Source: Bacillota bacterium
GTDB lineage: Bacteria > Bacillota > Clostridia > Acetivibrionales > DTU013
Direction of reading: 5' to 3'
Assembly (NCBI GenBank): GCA_023426125.1
Contig: JAFABI010000007.1
Coordinates: 31,131-95,130 of the forward strand
DNA: 64,000 bases
The first letter of the stretch is position 1. Each line of letters starts with the position of its first letter. Both the position numbers and the translations under genes were made by a program. This document shows, one piece after another, positions 8,406-16,643 of this stretch. A model generated the notes under the pieces. The model saw only the letters and a list, made by a program, of their open reading frames with translations, ran no database searches and was not told where the DNA came from.

Positions 8406-10118
8406 CTATAGTTTTATTTTCAATAATTCATCCTTGAAGGCAGGCCTTCTGGGATAGGCTGAAATGAGTGAAGCAGTTACTTGCCGTGCCTGTTCTGCTC
8501 CTCCGGCTTTGCACAAAAGCTTTATATGCTCGCACACCTGTTTATAACCGCCCCTGGAGGAGGCATTTTTTGCTCCGTGTTGAATCAATAACAGGAATAT
8601 TTGATAAACTTCTTCGAGATAAACGGGAAGCAGGTGCTTATAATATTGAATGATTGCAGAAGGATTTGCCTTAACATAAGCGAGCAGCCTGGCAAGCTCT
8701 TTTTCTTCAATAAGGATACTTGCATAATTGTTAAAATACCCTTTCTTCTCTTCTAAAGCCCTGAGGATACCAGGATAAACAGTGAGCCACTTTTCTTGAG
8801 GATAGGTTTCCTTCAGTTTCTTATAAAAGTCAAAGTCCCCTATAAGAACGAATTCCAATGCTATTTGACGCTGCTTATCCAGCTCTCCTGAATGGCTATA
8901 GGTTTCATACCGGTATTTTTTCCACTGATTCACAAGACCGGCGTAGTCCTTGTCTTTCTCTTCTCCGTCCAGAGCCAGATTTTCCGCACGGGAATAGTCC
9001 TTTTGTGAAAGGGCTTTGTTTATGGCTTGCACTCTGAAATTCGTATACTTCAGATTGCTTTCCAGGAATTCTTCCGCTTTGTCTTGTCCATCAAAGTTAA
9101 GAATAAGAGAGTAGCGGATTTCAGCGATTTTCTCTTGAGCGTGATTAGAGATCTGAGAGTCTGTGAATCTCTCAGCTAAGGAATCCAGCTCCTTCTCCAG
9201 TCTTCTTCGCAAGTCAGGAGTATTTGCAAGGTATGCGCAGGTTTTCAACAGGTCCAGCCGCCAATTGGACCAATCATCCAAATACTTTCGTACAGCCTCT
9301 CGCAGAAGCTTTTCAAATATGTCTGCCATAGCCTCCGGAGATATATCGTATTCTGTAATGCTGCTGAGAAAGGATACGGCTTCTTCTATTATGCTGCCCA
9401 TGTATCCATCCGAATCGTCGACATAGTTGAGCAGTGGCACCACTTCCCGGATAATGCATAGATAAAGGGTTACGGCTCTGGTATACTGGCCGCAGTCAGC
9501 AGCTTCCCCAGCTCGTTCTATAACCAGTCTTGCACCTTCTATTGCTTCAAAGGTATTTTCATATCTTATATAACCATCACGATTACTATATTTGTCAACA
9601 TAACTGCGAATAAGTGCCAGACAATTTTTGATCTCGTCCTCTTCCGTATCATTTGAATACGTGAACTCCACCTTTTTACCGAAATCGGGATACTCGACAG
9701 AAAGAGAGACCAGAAGTGACACTAATTCTTCTTTGGAGAGAGCGGATAGGATACGATGAATGCGACACTCCGGAGATTCCTTTTCCAAAGAGACTTTCTT
9801 CTTTGCATACTCCCCCAGGTCTATCACGGAACCTGCAGGGCTTTTTTGTTTCTTCATTTTTCTTAAGGAATAATAAACTACGACCTCATGCTTGCATTCA
9901 GACCCCATGTCATACGGGCAATTGCAGTGAGAAAACAGGATCTCGCCGTCAGTCCCAAGTCTTACTATGACGGTGTAGTTTTCGGTGCCTTCAACAACAG
10001 CTTTGTACGCGTTATCGCTTTCTTTCATGATTGACAGAATGGCTCCCGAGCGGTAGTAAGCATCGCCCCGTTGCAGTATCTTGCTTTCTATATGGTTTTC
10101 GAAGTCGGAAAGCTTCAT
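8406..10118 (-). CDS. SWIM zinc-finger domain protein
   Basis: 570 residues. The N-terminus carries a SWIM zinc finger, C-N-C-P...C-K-H (CNCPYDMGSECKHE), near residues 65-80, within the typical layout LSDFENHIESKILQRGDAYY. The rest is a long alpha-helical repeat region with alternating acidic and aromatic residues, resembling tandem TPR/HEAT-like helices. SWIM domains bind DNA or protein. Start ATG 10118 has AGGAG eight bases upstream. SWIM proteins accompany DUF5682-VWA-MoxR sets in many genomes; here it lies 5 kb from the DUF5682-VWA pair and on the other strand, so a functional tie is only a suggestion. It is probably co-transcribed with the small gene at 8028-8387. Confidence 0.88.
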   Translation of the reverse strand: MKLSDFENHIESKILQRGDAYYRSGAILSIMKESDNAYKAVVEGTENYTVIVRLGTDGEILFSHCNCPYDMGSECKHEVVVYYSLRKMKKQKSPAGSVIDLGEYAKKKVSLEKESPECRIHRILSALSKEELVSLLVSLSVEYPDFGKKVEFTYSNDTEEDEIKNCLALIRSYVDKYSNRDGYIRYENTFEAIEGARLVIERAGEAADCGQYTRAVTLYLCIIREVVPLLNYVDDSDGYMGSIIEEAVSFLSSITEYDISPEAMADIFEKLLREAVRKYLDDWSNWRLDLLKTCAYLANTPDLRRRLEKELDSLAERFTDSQISNHAQEKIAEIRYSLILNFDGQDKAEEFLESNLKYTNFRVQAINKALSQKDYSRAENLALDGEEKDKDYAGLVNQWKKYRYETYSHSGELDKQRQIALEFVLIGDFDFYKKLKETYPQEKWLTVYPGILRALEEKKGYFNNYASILIEEKELARLLAYVKANPSAIIQYYKHLLPVYLEEVYQIFLLLIQHGAKNASSRGGYKQVCEHIKLLCKAGGAEQARQVTASLISAYPRRPAFKDELLKIKL

Positions 10119-10670
10119 AGTGTATTCTCCTGACGAATGAGTTGGTATGCTACGATTTTATATTAATTTATGAGGATTTTCAAGAAGCCTTTTCCAAAAC
10201 CTTATTGCCGTAAATGTCATTGTCGAGCCAGGTCTATTGATGGGAAAGCTGATCTATTAGGAGAAGGTGTTCTATGCGACCAGGCTTTTTGAATTGTGCC
10301 GAACAATTCTTCCCCAATAGTAAAGTATATTCAAAAAAAGAGCCATTAAGGCTCATGAAAATTTACATTTATGCAAAGACAAAAAATGTGGTTAGCATGC
10401 TTGTCCAATAAAAACTGATTAGCGCAATCAGTTAAGTTAAGCACTTTATTGATATTTTCAGGATTTGGTTTATAATGAAATTGGTATATTGTACGTCCGA
10501 AACAAAACGCAGTATACCCAGTATAGTCAGAATAGAGAGTTTATTGAGCTTTGAGAGTTTACTCATAATCGTTAGAGCGCGCCTTAAGCGCGATTAAGGC
10601 ATATAAAGATATCCTGACCGTATTTGATGGAGAGTTTTATAATGAAAGTGACATATTCAGGGGGTACGCC
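10119..10670. other. Intergenic region with a sigma-A-type promoter
   Basis: Around 550 bases between the divergent SWIM gene and the hypothetical gene at 10671. It has short inverted repeats (GAGCC/GGCTC near 10339-10353 and GCCTTAA/TTAAGGC near 10577-10596) and one good promoter at 10449-10476. No open frame above 40 codons looks coding. Confidence 0.5.
10449..10476 (+). promoter_or_regulatory. Sigma-A-type promoter
   Basis: TTGATA, 16-base spacer, TATAAT. It would drive the gene starting at 10671 with a leader of roughly 190 bases, which contains the GCCTTAA/TTAAGGC stem-loop. Confidence 0.6.
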
Positions 10671-11207
10671 ATGCATCTGCAAAAACTTGACAAAGAGAAT
10701 TCTGTCGCTATTGACAAGAGCGATATAATCAGCCGGCTGAAAGAATACAGCAAGGTATCAAGGGCGAGCCTCCCGAGAGATTTGGATTGCACTATAAAAA
10801 ACAGAGTACTGCGGGTTTTCATCAAAAATCCTGCTCGGGATATGCAAAACGACAGCGTCGCTTTCGAGGGATGGCTACTCATATTGAAGTATTGGCTGTC
10901 TAAGAAAATCGAGTATGTCGTACTCGACTTTGAGGCGCGGGAAGATTTGATGCGGAAATACGGCTTCCCCGAGGCTTGCCACTACAATCGCTTTCTCTAC
11001 AGGCTTTCCAACATGACAAGGTTTTTTCCAACATGGTTCTTTGTCAGCGAAAGCAAAAGCGACATTATATTCGACTTCATACATTGGGTGCGGTCGAGCA
11101 ATATGATGCTGAACAATTCTCTTCAAGAAAGACCTGACCAAATAGGCACGCGTAGGTTGGAGTGGCAAGCAGAGGCATGGTTTGTAAACCGAAACTCGGT
11201 ACATTAG
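10671..11207 (+). CDS. Hypothetical protein
   Basis: 178 residues from ATG 10671, preceded by AGGGGG at seven bases. No signal peptide or membrane helix. It is mixed alpha/beta with many aromatic residues in the C-terminal half (for example FFPTWFFVSE near residue 122). I do not recognise a family. A predicted strand-helix segment around KKIEYVVLDFEARE could be part of a nuclease- or nucleotide-binding-like fold, but no catalytic motif is clear. It stands alone between the SWIM gene and the ceramidase-like gene, behind its own promoter. Confidence 0.6.
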   Translation: MHLQKLDKENSVAIDKSDIISRLKEYSKVSRASLPRDLDCTIKNRVLRVFIKNPARDMQNDSVAFEGWLLILKYWLSKKIEYVVLDFEAREDLMRKYGFPEACHYNRFLYRLSNMTRFFPTWFFVSESKSDIIFDFIHWVRSSNMMLNNSLQERPDQIGTRRLEWQAEAWFVNRNSVH

Positions 11208-11360
11208 AGGATTATTCCGGACAGTTCAAGCTTAGGTTACCAAAGTCCCTTCACAGGAGCTGGCGGAAAATTCAAAACGCGAAGGAATTAGTATGAATCA
11301 ATATTGTCTATATCTGTTAAGTAAAAATAGCAAAAGCCATGAAGTGTTGGAGCGATAAGT

Positions 11361-12617
11361 ATGAATAGATTGTACCAGGCTGCATTTTCCCAGGTTGACA
11401 TTACACCTGATTTTCAGGTCGAATTGATCGGTTGTTATAGGGAAGATAACCGGTCACAGGGCGTATTGCACCGCCTGTATGCACAGGTGCTGCTACTTCA
11501 GCATGACGGCAGAGCTTTCTGCCTTATAACGATTGAAAGCCTTGGGTTAACTACCCAACTTGCGGAGGAGCTGCGCATAAGGGTTGCCAGGCTTCTAAAT
11601 ACTGAAATCACCCATGTCATGCTTAACTTTTCACACACGCATTCCGCGCCTGCGTCAACTACATTTGCGCTAAACGGTGAACTTTATATCAGCCATATGT
11701 GTGAACAGATTTTGAAGTGCATAGAAGAAGCCAAAACAAAGTATAGACCTTGTAAAGCAGGATGGGCTCTTGCCAATACGTGTATCGGAGAAAACCGGCG
11801 AGATGGCTGCACAGTTATAGACAACAGACTTGGAGCCTTGAAGCTGGCGGACTTAAGAAGCGGCAAGCCAATTTCCATAGTTTTGAGGCTCGCAGCTCAT
11901 GCAAATATATTGATGAGGGATCATTGCAAGATTTCGGGCGATTTTTTCAGTATAGCCCGTGAGAAACTGCAAAATTATTTTTCATGCCCCGTAATGCTGA
12001 TTCAGGGCGCAGCGGGAAATATAAAGCCGATTGGGGTGCACAAAATATACGGAGGAGAAATCTCCGATTTGGAAAAAATAGGGGATATTCTTGTGGATTC
12101 GGTTAGCGGATTGGAAGTTGAATTATACGCTATAAAAGATATTCAAATGTTCTCCGGAAAAATAGATTACTTTTCCGATGTTCCGTCGGAAGCAGAAGCC
12201 GAAAGGATTGCCGGCGAAGGTCTGAAAACCTTTGGAATAGACGGGACAAACTGGCTTCAGGAATGCCAAAGACTTAGAAAAGCCGGAGTCAAATTTCAGA
12301 CGCTGCAAGGAGAAGTGCAGTTTCTTAAGATTGATAACGGCTGTTTTTGCGGTGTGCCGGAGGAAATTTTCTGTGAAATATCGATGGAAGCCGAGGAAAA
12401 AACACAGAATCCATTGGTGTTTTTTAATGGCTATACAAACGGTTGCACCGGTTACCTTCCGCATAAGGAAGAATGGAAAAAGGGCGGATATGAAACGCTT
12501 TACAGTTATTTGACCTACTATCCGTTTCATGGCCATGTCATGCCATTCCGGGAGGACACGGCAGAGCGCCTGATTAAGCTTGTATCGGATAGTTGGAGAG
12601 ACTGCGCATGGCGGTAG
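11361..12617 (+). CDS. Neutral/alkaline ceramidase-like amidohydrolase
   Basis: 418 residues, in the neutral ceramidase superfamily. The opening AAFSQVDITPD and the motif NFSHTHSAPAST near residues 92-103 match; the His-x-His and following Ser of this motif bind Zn and form the active site in family members. A later LQGAAGNIKP segment matches the family GxxGD/NI element. There is no signal peptide, so the enzyme would be cytoplasmic, unlike most secreted ceramidases, and its substrate may be another N-acyl compound. The last 78 codons and about 45 bases of 3' flank recur at 16198-16473. Start ATG 11361 has GGAG at six bases. Confidence 0.82.
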   Translation: MNRLYQAAFSQVDITPDFQVELIGCYREDNRSQGVLHRLYAQVLLLQHDGRAFCLITIESLGLTTQLAEELRIRVARLLNTEITHVMLNFSHTHSAPASTTFALNGELYISHMCEQILKCIEEAKTKYRPCKAGWALANTCIGENRRDGCTVIDNRLGALKLADLRSGKPISIVLRLAAHANILMRDHCKISGDFFSIAREKLQNYFSCPVMLIQGAAGNIKPIGVHKIYGGEISDLEKIGDILVDSVSGLEVELYAIKDIQMFSGKIDYFSDVPSEAEAERIAGEGLKTFGIDGTNWLQECQRLRKAGVKFQTLQGEVQFLKIDNGCFCGVPEEIFCEISMEAEEKTQNPLVFFNGYTNGCTGYLPHKEEWKKGGYETLYSYLTYYPFHGHVMPFREDTAERLIKLVSDSWRDCAWR

Positions 12618-12659
12618 CATAAAAATTATGAATCTTATCTGTAATTGCTTTAATGATTT
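12384..12659 (+). repeat. Direct repeat copy A (3' end of ceramidase-like gene)
   Basis: The 276 bases from 12384 match 16198-16473 at a constant offset of 3814 with no indel inside the coding part. I count six mismatches in the 234 coding bases. The repeat includes the stop codon and the AT-rich flank up to TAATGATTT. Confidence 0.9.
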
Positions 12660-13016
12660 ACAAATAAAAGATTGCAGCAGATATCAGATGAGCATTCTTC
12701 AGACATTAACCAAGCTGCTCCAAAGCTTGGTGGAAAAAGGATTTCTAATTACAAACAATAAAGCTAGAAGAGGAACTGTATATCATTTAGACATTAGCCG
12801 ATGGGAAAAAGTCAATCTTCCGTATGGATATTTATAGTGGATTATTGATGATAAAGAGCATGCCTGTGCAGCTATGGGAGATGGAGGAAATGTGATTTAT
12901 TTTAATACAAAGAAAAAAACAGTCGTTTCTATTGCTTCTCTTGTTGTACAAAATGCAAAGATAGAATAGAACTTATAAAAGAACATATTGAACCAATATT
13001 TAAGAATTGTGTATAG
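12628..13016 (+). pseudogene. Chimeric relic: winged-helix segment joined to a beta-lactamase-family C-terminus
   Basis: The first part reads SRYQMSILQTLTKLL then LVEKGFLI and RRGTVYHL, a winged-helix end like those at the C-terminus of AlbA/Schlafen-type or Fic proteins. From about 12795 it changes to VNLPYGYL, a TAG stop at 12835-12837, then WIIDDKEHA and GDGGNVIYFNTKKK, the C-terminal strands of class C beta-lactamase-like serine hydrolases. A one-base deletion near 12960 moves the end (RIELIKEHIEPIF) to another frame, stopping at 13016. With a nonsense codon, a frameshift and no catalytic SxxK domain it is non-functional. The join itself is an old recombination point. Confidence 0.7.
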
Positions 13017-13056
13017 GGGGATAACAAATTACAAGCAAAGTTAAAGGTAGTTTTGG

Positions 13057-13500
13057 ATGCACGGGGAGCCATATTTCGTGGTGGAAGGAAAAATTACCGA
13101 GCGACCTTCCATTGGTTCGAGAATTATTGGCAATGATGAAGGATTTGCAACAAGTATTGCGGGACTCCTATTTGTTCAAAAGAAAATATCAAGCGAACCA
13201 GAGTCAAATAACATAAGGGGAAAAATCACATCTGATATTATAAAATATATCGATGATATATTATCATTATGGGAAGAGGTAGATGAGAAATCTATTTTGA
13301 TTGAAAACACCTTAAGTATAATAGGTAAGGGCTATATTAGAATAATGTTTGCTTATCATAATGCAAAAAAATCCGCCCTTTATAAGCAGATAAAAGCAGT
13401 ATGGCCGCCGTATGAGAGATGCTTGTGCTGGTCAAGAGACTCTCATTTCAAATTCTGTTGTGGAGATGAGCAGAATTGGCTCAAAATGTTTCCTATTTAA
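13057..13500 (+). CDS. Hypothetical protein with SEC-C-like C-terminal cysteine motif
   Basis: 147 residues. The C-terminus reads ERCLCWSRDSHFKFCCG, close to the SEC-C zinc motif CxCGSxxxxKxCCG found at the end of SecA and in many stand-alone proteins; the glycine after the second Cys is Trp here. The N-terminal 110 residues are mixed alpha/beta and not recognised. ATG 13057 follows a stop at 13048, and AAAGG lies near it. It precedes the AAA15-RloB pair by 130 bases on the same strand and may belong to the same cargo segment. Confidence 0.6.
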   Translation: MHGEPYFVVEGKITERPSIGSRIIGNDEGFATSIAGLLFVQKKISSEPESNNIRGKITSDIIKYIDDILSLWEEVDEKSILIENTLSIIGKGYIRIMFAYHNAKKSALYKQIKAVWPPYERCLCWSRDSHFKFCCGDEQNWLKMFPI

Positions 13501-13631
13501 AACAATTTATAATCTGCATTTTAATAATCAATTTGAGATATTTCCGCAAACGATTTGTAAAAATCAAGTAAATAGGGTATAATTACATTAGAAAATTGCG
13601 AAGTTATATGTAAACGACAAGGAGTTGCCGA

Positions 13632-14975
13632 ATGCTAATAAGTTATAGTTTTAAAAATTTTCGTTCTTTCAGAGGCACATCACAGTTGGATTTGAAAGCG
13701 GGAACACAACGCACATATGATGAAAATCTCATCAGAGAGGCAGGAATGCGTATTCTTCCCTCAGCTGTTATATATGGTGCAAATGCCAGTGGAAAGTCCA
13801 ATATTATAATGTCTCTGGCACTTATGAGGGAAATAGTTCTGCAAGGTTCCATAGAAGCTTCGTCTCCAGACTTGAGCAATATGGAACTATACCCGTTTGC
13901 CTATGGTTCAGAGCGAGAGCCGATTTTGTTTCAAGTTGAATTTACAAACGAAGGACGTCGATTCCTTTATTCTTTTGAAGTAATGGCAAAGCTGTTTGAA
14001 AAGGATAAAAGGCAGATTGTATCAGAACGGCTTTGGATAAATAGCGGGAAAGAACTAATTCAGATTTTTGAACGTAATTCACAGCGGGTTGCAGTAAAGC
14101 GAGATAGAAAGGTTCTTTCATTGATTCAATATAATGAAAGGCTTCTATCTGAATTCGAAAACAAAATTAATAAAAACCTTGGCCCTGTTGAACTGTTTTT
14201 GACGAATGCATTCAAAACTGTCATAAGCAGTGAAATTGCAGACAATGTGATTGATTTTTTCAAAACAAAATTGGTTGTAGTAAGTGATTTTACCTTAAAA
14301 AAATTAAACCTTACATTTTCTTCTTCTGACATGCCGGAAAAGGATTTTGTAGTATGGAATAAAATGTTGGATGGTTTCGTAAAAAATGCAGATTTCGGCC
14401 CTCAGCGGATATTATTTAAATCTCAAAAATCCGAGGATGAACATTCGGCAGATATGCGGCTTGTCTCCATATATAAATCAGGAGAACGGGATATAATGGT
14501 TCCCGCTGAACTGATGGAATCAAGAGGGACCTTGAAACTGCTTGATTTTGCGATACCTTTTGAAACATTGTTTGCAAGTGGAGGTGTTTTTGTGCTGGAT
14601 GAATTCGATGCGGCAATTCATCCTGAACTGGTAAAAGGTATTATTGCTCTTTTCAATGACCAGTCGGCCAATAAAAATGGGGCACAGCTTATATTCACCA
14701 CTCATAACCCCATATATTTAAGTAATAAGATATTCCGCCGTGACCAGATAAAATTCGTTGAGAAGGATAAGGACACCTATGAAAGTACCATTCATTCATT
14801 GGCTGACTTTGGTGCAACTGATGTAAGGAACGACGAGAACTATCTACTTAACTATTTCAAGGGGAAGTACAGTGCACTTCCGTATATAGACTTCTCCAAG
14901 CTTTTTACAAAGGCTGGTCGTGAGCAGAGCTCACTGCTCGCCCATGCGTCCCGGGAAGCAGAGGAGGTAAAATAA
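13632..14975 (+). CDS. AAA15-family ATPase (RloA/AbiLi-like)
   Basis: 447 residues. The N-terminus has FKNFRSFRG, the usual opening of OLD/RecF-type ABC-like ATPases. Walker A GANASGKSN lies at residues ~50-58. Late in the protein come Walker B FVLDEFDAAIHPEL (~317-330) and the switch histidine in TTHNP (~355). This split arrangement, with an insert of ~250 residues, is that of the AAA15/OLD group used in defence systems such as RloAB/AbiL, PARIS and retron-associated ATPases. The stop is followed directly by the RloB-like gene. Start ATG 13632 has AAGGAG seven bases upstream. Likely an ATP-driven sensor that controls its partner; inferred from family. Confidence 0.88.
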   Translation: MLISYSFKNFRSFRGTSQLDLKAGTQRTYDENLIREAGMRILPSAVIYGANASGKSNIIMSLALMREIVLQGSIEASSPDLSNMELYPFAYGSEREPILFQVEFTNEGRRFLYSFEVMAKLFEKDKRQIVSERLWINSGKELIQIFERNSQRVAVKRDRKVLSLIQYNERLLSEFENKINKNLGPVELFLTNAFKTVISSEIADNVIDFFKTKLVVVSDFTLKKLNLTFSSSDMPEKDFVVWNKMLDGFVKNADFGPQRILFKSQKSEDEHSADMRLVSIYKSGERDIMVPAELMESRGTLKLLDFAIPFETLFASGGVFVLDEFDAAIHPELVKGIIALFNDQSANKNGAQLIFTTHNPIYLSNKIFRRDQIKFVEKDKDTYESTIHSLADFGATDVRNDENYLLNYFKGKYSALPYIDFSKLFTKAGREQSSLLAHASREAEEVK

Positions 14976-15587
14976 ATGTATCGGCAATCATACTTCTGCA
15001 TTTGTGATGGTCAGCAGGAAGAAATGTATTTGAAGCATATTGCGCTTTTGATTAAGAAGCATCAGGAGCGTGTGGTTACGTTTAACACGACGCAGGGCTC
15101 AGCGGAGGGGCTTAAGAAAAACTATACTGAGTATGATAACGCGGCTTTGTTTGATTATGACTTCAAAGACATGGAGTTTCAGCGAAAAATCAATATTTGT
15201 GCGCAGCTTCAGAGGAAGAACAGGAAGAGTAAAGGGAAAAACGTTTATCACGCATACAGCAATGTGAACTTTGACCTATGGCTTATCCTTCATAAAGAGG
15301 ATTTTTACAGGCCGGTTACGTCGAATGATGCTTATGCCGCTGATGTGCGTCGAATATATAAACTTGGCAGCGAAGCAGACATTAAGGAGAAGGCGGTTAT
15401 TGAAAGGATATTAGGAAAGATTTCTCTTGACGATGTGAAGGATGCCATCAGGCGGGCAGAACAAATACGAGCCAGGAAACTGGAATCTGACTGCTTTATG
15501 GTAGGTTCTGTTGCCTGTTATGGCAACCCGGATTTTTCTCTTCATGAATTTTTGAAGATTGTCCTGAAAGATTGTGGAGAGCTATAA
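14976..15587 (+). CDS. RloB-like protein (AbiLii-type partner)
   Basis: 203 residues, beginning with no gap after the AAA15 gene. It has the RloB layout: an early acidic motif CDGQQEEMYL (~9-18), a second acidic strand ALFDYDFKD (~53-61), then NVNFDLWLILH (~97-107), the FExWxLLH-like box of the RloB family. RloB folds are related to Toprim nucleases, so the acidic residues may bind metal. RloA-RloB pairs correspond to the lactococcal AbiL abortive-infection system. Together with the ATPase this is a plausible two-gene anti-phage module. Family assignment is strong; defence activity here is inferred. Confidence 0.87.
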   Translation: MYRQSYFCICDGQQEEMYLKHIALLIKKHQERVVTFNTTQGSAEGLKKNYTEYDNAALFDYDFKDMEFQRKINICAQLQRKNRKSKGKNVYHAYSNVNFDLWLILHKEDFYRPVTSNDAYAADVRRIYKLGSEADIKEKAVIERILGKISLDDVKDAIRRAEQIRARKLESDCFMVGSVACYGNPDFSLHEFLKIVLKDCGEL

Positions 15588-15810
15588 AAAAGAGAGCATA
15601 TTTGTTTTGGAAAGACTACCCTTGTGGTCCTTGGCAGAACCACCAGCCAAACCCAGCTAAAGTTTTGAAGGAGGGATGTCTTATGACTTTCAAAGGCATA
15701 AAAGATTTGATAAAGATGATAAGATTCTCAGGTGTGACGCTTAATGGCGGATTTATTGGACTAAACTTTTCTGGGGGTTCTTCCAAAGCAAATATGTATT
15801 TTTACGAGAG

Positions 15811-15873
15811 GTAGTATCCTTGCTTCAAAAAACAAGGATGAGGTCACCAGTTCGACTCTGATTGAGGGCTCCA
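15811..15873 (+). other. tRNA 3'-half relic, possible attachment-site remnant
   Basis: Bases 15846-15873 have tRNA geometry: 5-bp T-stem ACCAG/CTGAT with one mismatch, a seven-base TTCGACT loop, a seven-base acceptor strand and a terminal TCCA. Upstream, CCTTG/CAAGG forms an anticodon-stem-like hairpin with an oversized loop. The 5' acceptor strand is missing, so this is not a functional tRNA. Tyrosine-recombinase elements often regenerate such tRNA 3' ends at their borders. Confidence 0.4.
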
Positions 15874-15877
15874 ACTT

Positions 15878-15926
15878 AAATCCTTGAAACACCAGATAAA
15901 TCGGTGGTTCGAGGATTTCTACTTTT
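15878..15926 (+). terminator. Long hairpin with T-run
   Basis: Arms AAATCCTTGAAACACC and GGTGGTTCGAGGATTT pair over 16 bp with two non-Watson-Crick positions around a nine-base loop, followed by CTACTTTTT. It follows the tRNA-like 3' end directly, as real tRNA terminators do. Confidence 0.6.
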
Positions 15927-16087
15927 TCGTCCTCAAACCTACTATTACCATTATCTGGCGTGGAAAACCGCCTGAAATCATGTAAAATCGTCTGGAATGG
16001 TGTACTGATGGTGTACCGACCGATTGCTTCAAGCCGTATATATCAAGGACTTTGATGGCCTCACTTTTTACAGAGGGTGAACAGTGC

Positions 16088-16172
16088 ATATTTCGGATGC
16101 ATCCGGACACTGATTCCGGCGACATCCGCAGTATTCCGGAATTATCCGGACAGCATAACGGCACATCCGGAC
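16088..16172. repeat. 21-bp-periodic array, IS21-family-like terminal repeats
   Basis: The motif ATCCGGAC occurs at 16101, 16144 and 16165, with a decayed ATCCGC at 16123. TTCGG/TTCCGG motifs occur near 16092, 16113 and 16134, again 21 bases apart. IS21-family elements carry multiple ~21-bp repeats at their ends. No istA or istB coding sequence is present nearby, so only an element end survives. It lies just before repeat copy B, which may explain the loss of the front of that gene copy. Confidence 0.5.
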
Positions 16173-16197
16173 GCCTTGTCGAGAAAAAAGCAAATTG

Positions 16198-16431
16198 ATG
16201 GAAGTCGAGGAAAAAACACAGAATCCGTTCATGTTTTTTAATGGCTATACAAACGGTTGCACCGGTTACCTTCCTCATAAGGAAGAATGGAAAAAGGGCG
16301 GATATGAAACGCTTTACAGTTATTTGACCTACTATCCGTTTCATGGCCATGTCATGCCATTCCGTGAGGACACGGCAGAGCGCCTGATTAAGCTTGTATC
16401 GGATAGTTGGAGAGACTGCGCATGGCGGTAG
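16198..16431 (+). pseudogene. Duplicated C-terminal fragment of the ceramidase-like gene
   Basis: 78 codons nearly identical to the end of the gene at 11361-12617, including NGYTNGCTGYLPHKEEW and the final DCAWR. The rest of the gene is absent; an IS21-like array lies directly upstream. No ribosome binding site is present, so it is not expected to be made. Confidence 0.88.
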
Positions 16432-16473
16432 CATAAAAATGATGAATCTTATCTGAAATTATTTTAATGATTT
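16198..16473 (+). repeat. Direct repeat copy B
   Basis: Second copy of the 276-base segment at 12384-12659, same orientation. The 3.5 kb between copies carries the AbiL-like cargo and relics. Homologous recombination between the copies could delete that interval. Confidence 0.9.
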
Positions 16474-16505
16474 TTGAGATACCATATTAATTTTTTCCTT
16501 CCCAC

Positions 16506-16533
16506 TTGAAATATTCAAATATTATTATATAAT
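16506..16533 (+). promoter_or_regulatory. Promoter upstream of the rhodanese gene
   Basis: TTGAAA, 16-base spacer, TATAAT, in a very AT-rich context. The expected start point falls just before or within the GC-centred palindrome at 16548, which could therefore act as an operator. Confidence 0.55.
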
Positions 16534-16547
16534 AATATTAGTACAAT

Positions 16548-16564
16548 ATACCCTATGGGGGTAT
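16548..16564. promoter_or_regulatory. CsoR/CstR-type operator
   Basis: ATACCCTATGGGGGTAT has arms ATACCC/GGGTAT around a G-rich centre, the form bound by CsoR-family repressors (Cu sensor CsoR, persulfide sensor CstR). It lies about 80 bases before a rhodanese gene, the typical CstR target type. No CsoR-family gene is in the window. Confidence 0.6.
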
Positions 16565-16643
16565 GCGTCGTGTTCAAATATATATATATATATATATTTG
16601 ATCTTGGCATCGGGACACGAAAGGCAAGTTAAGAGGAGGGCAC

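Larger units (their letters stand above)
15588..16197. other. Non-coding junction zone
   Basis: Around 610 bases between the RloB-like gene and the second repeat copy. It contains a possible 43-codon frame at 15683-15814 with a GGAGG site but no recognisable protein, a tRNA 3'-half relic (15811-15873), a long hairpin (15878-15918) and a 21-bp-periodic array (16088-16172). Together these mark one or more integration boundaries. Confidence 0.6.

Noticed and set aside
15683..15814. 43-codon frame with a GGAGG site before the tRNA relic.
   Set aside because: No family, short, and placed in a junction zone; the ribosome site alone is weak support.
16574..16601. 28-base TA-rich perfect palindrome as a protein-binding site.
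   Set aside because: A (TA)n run is self-complementary by composition; only its flanking TCAAA/TTTGA adds information. Mentioned with the rhodanese operator only.
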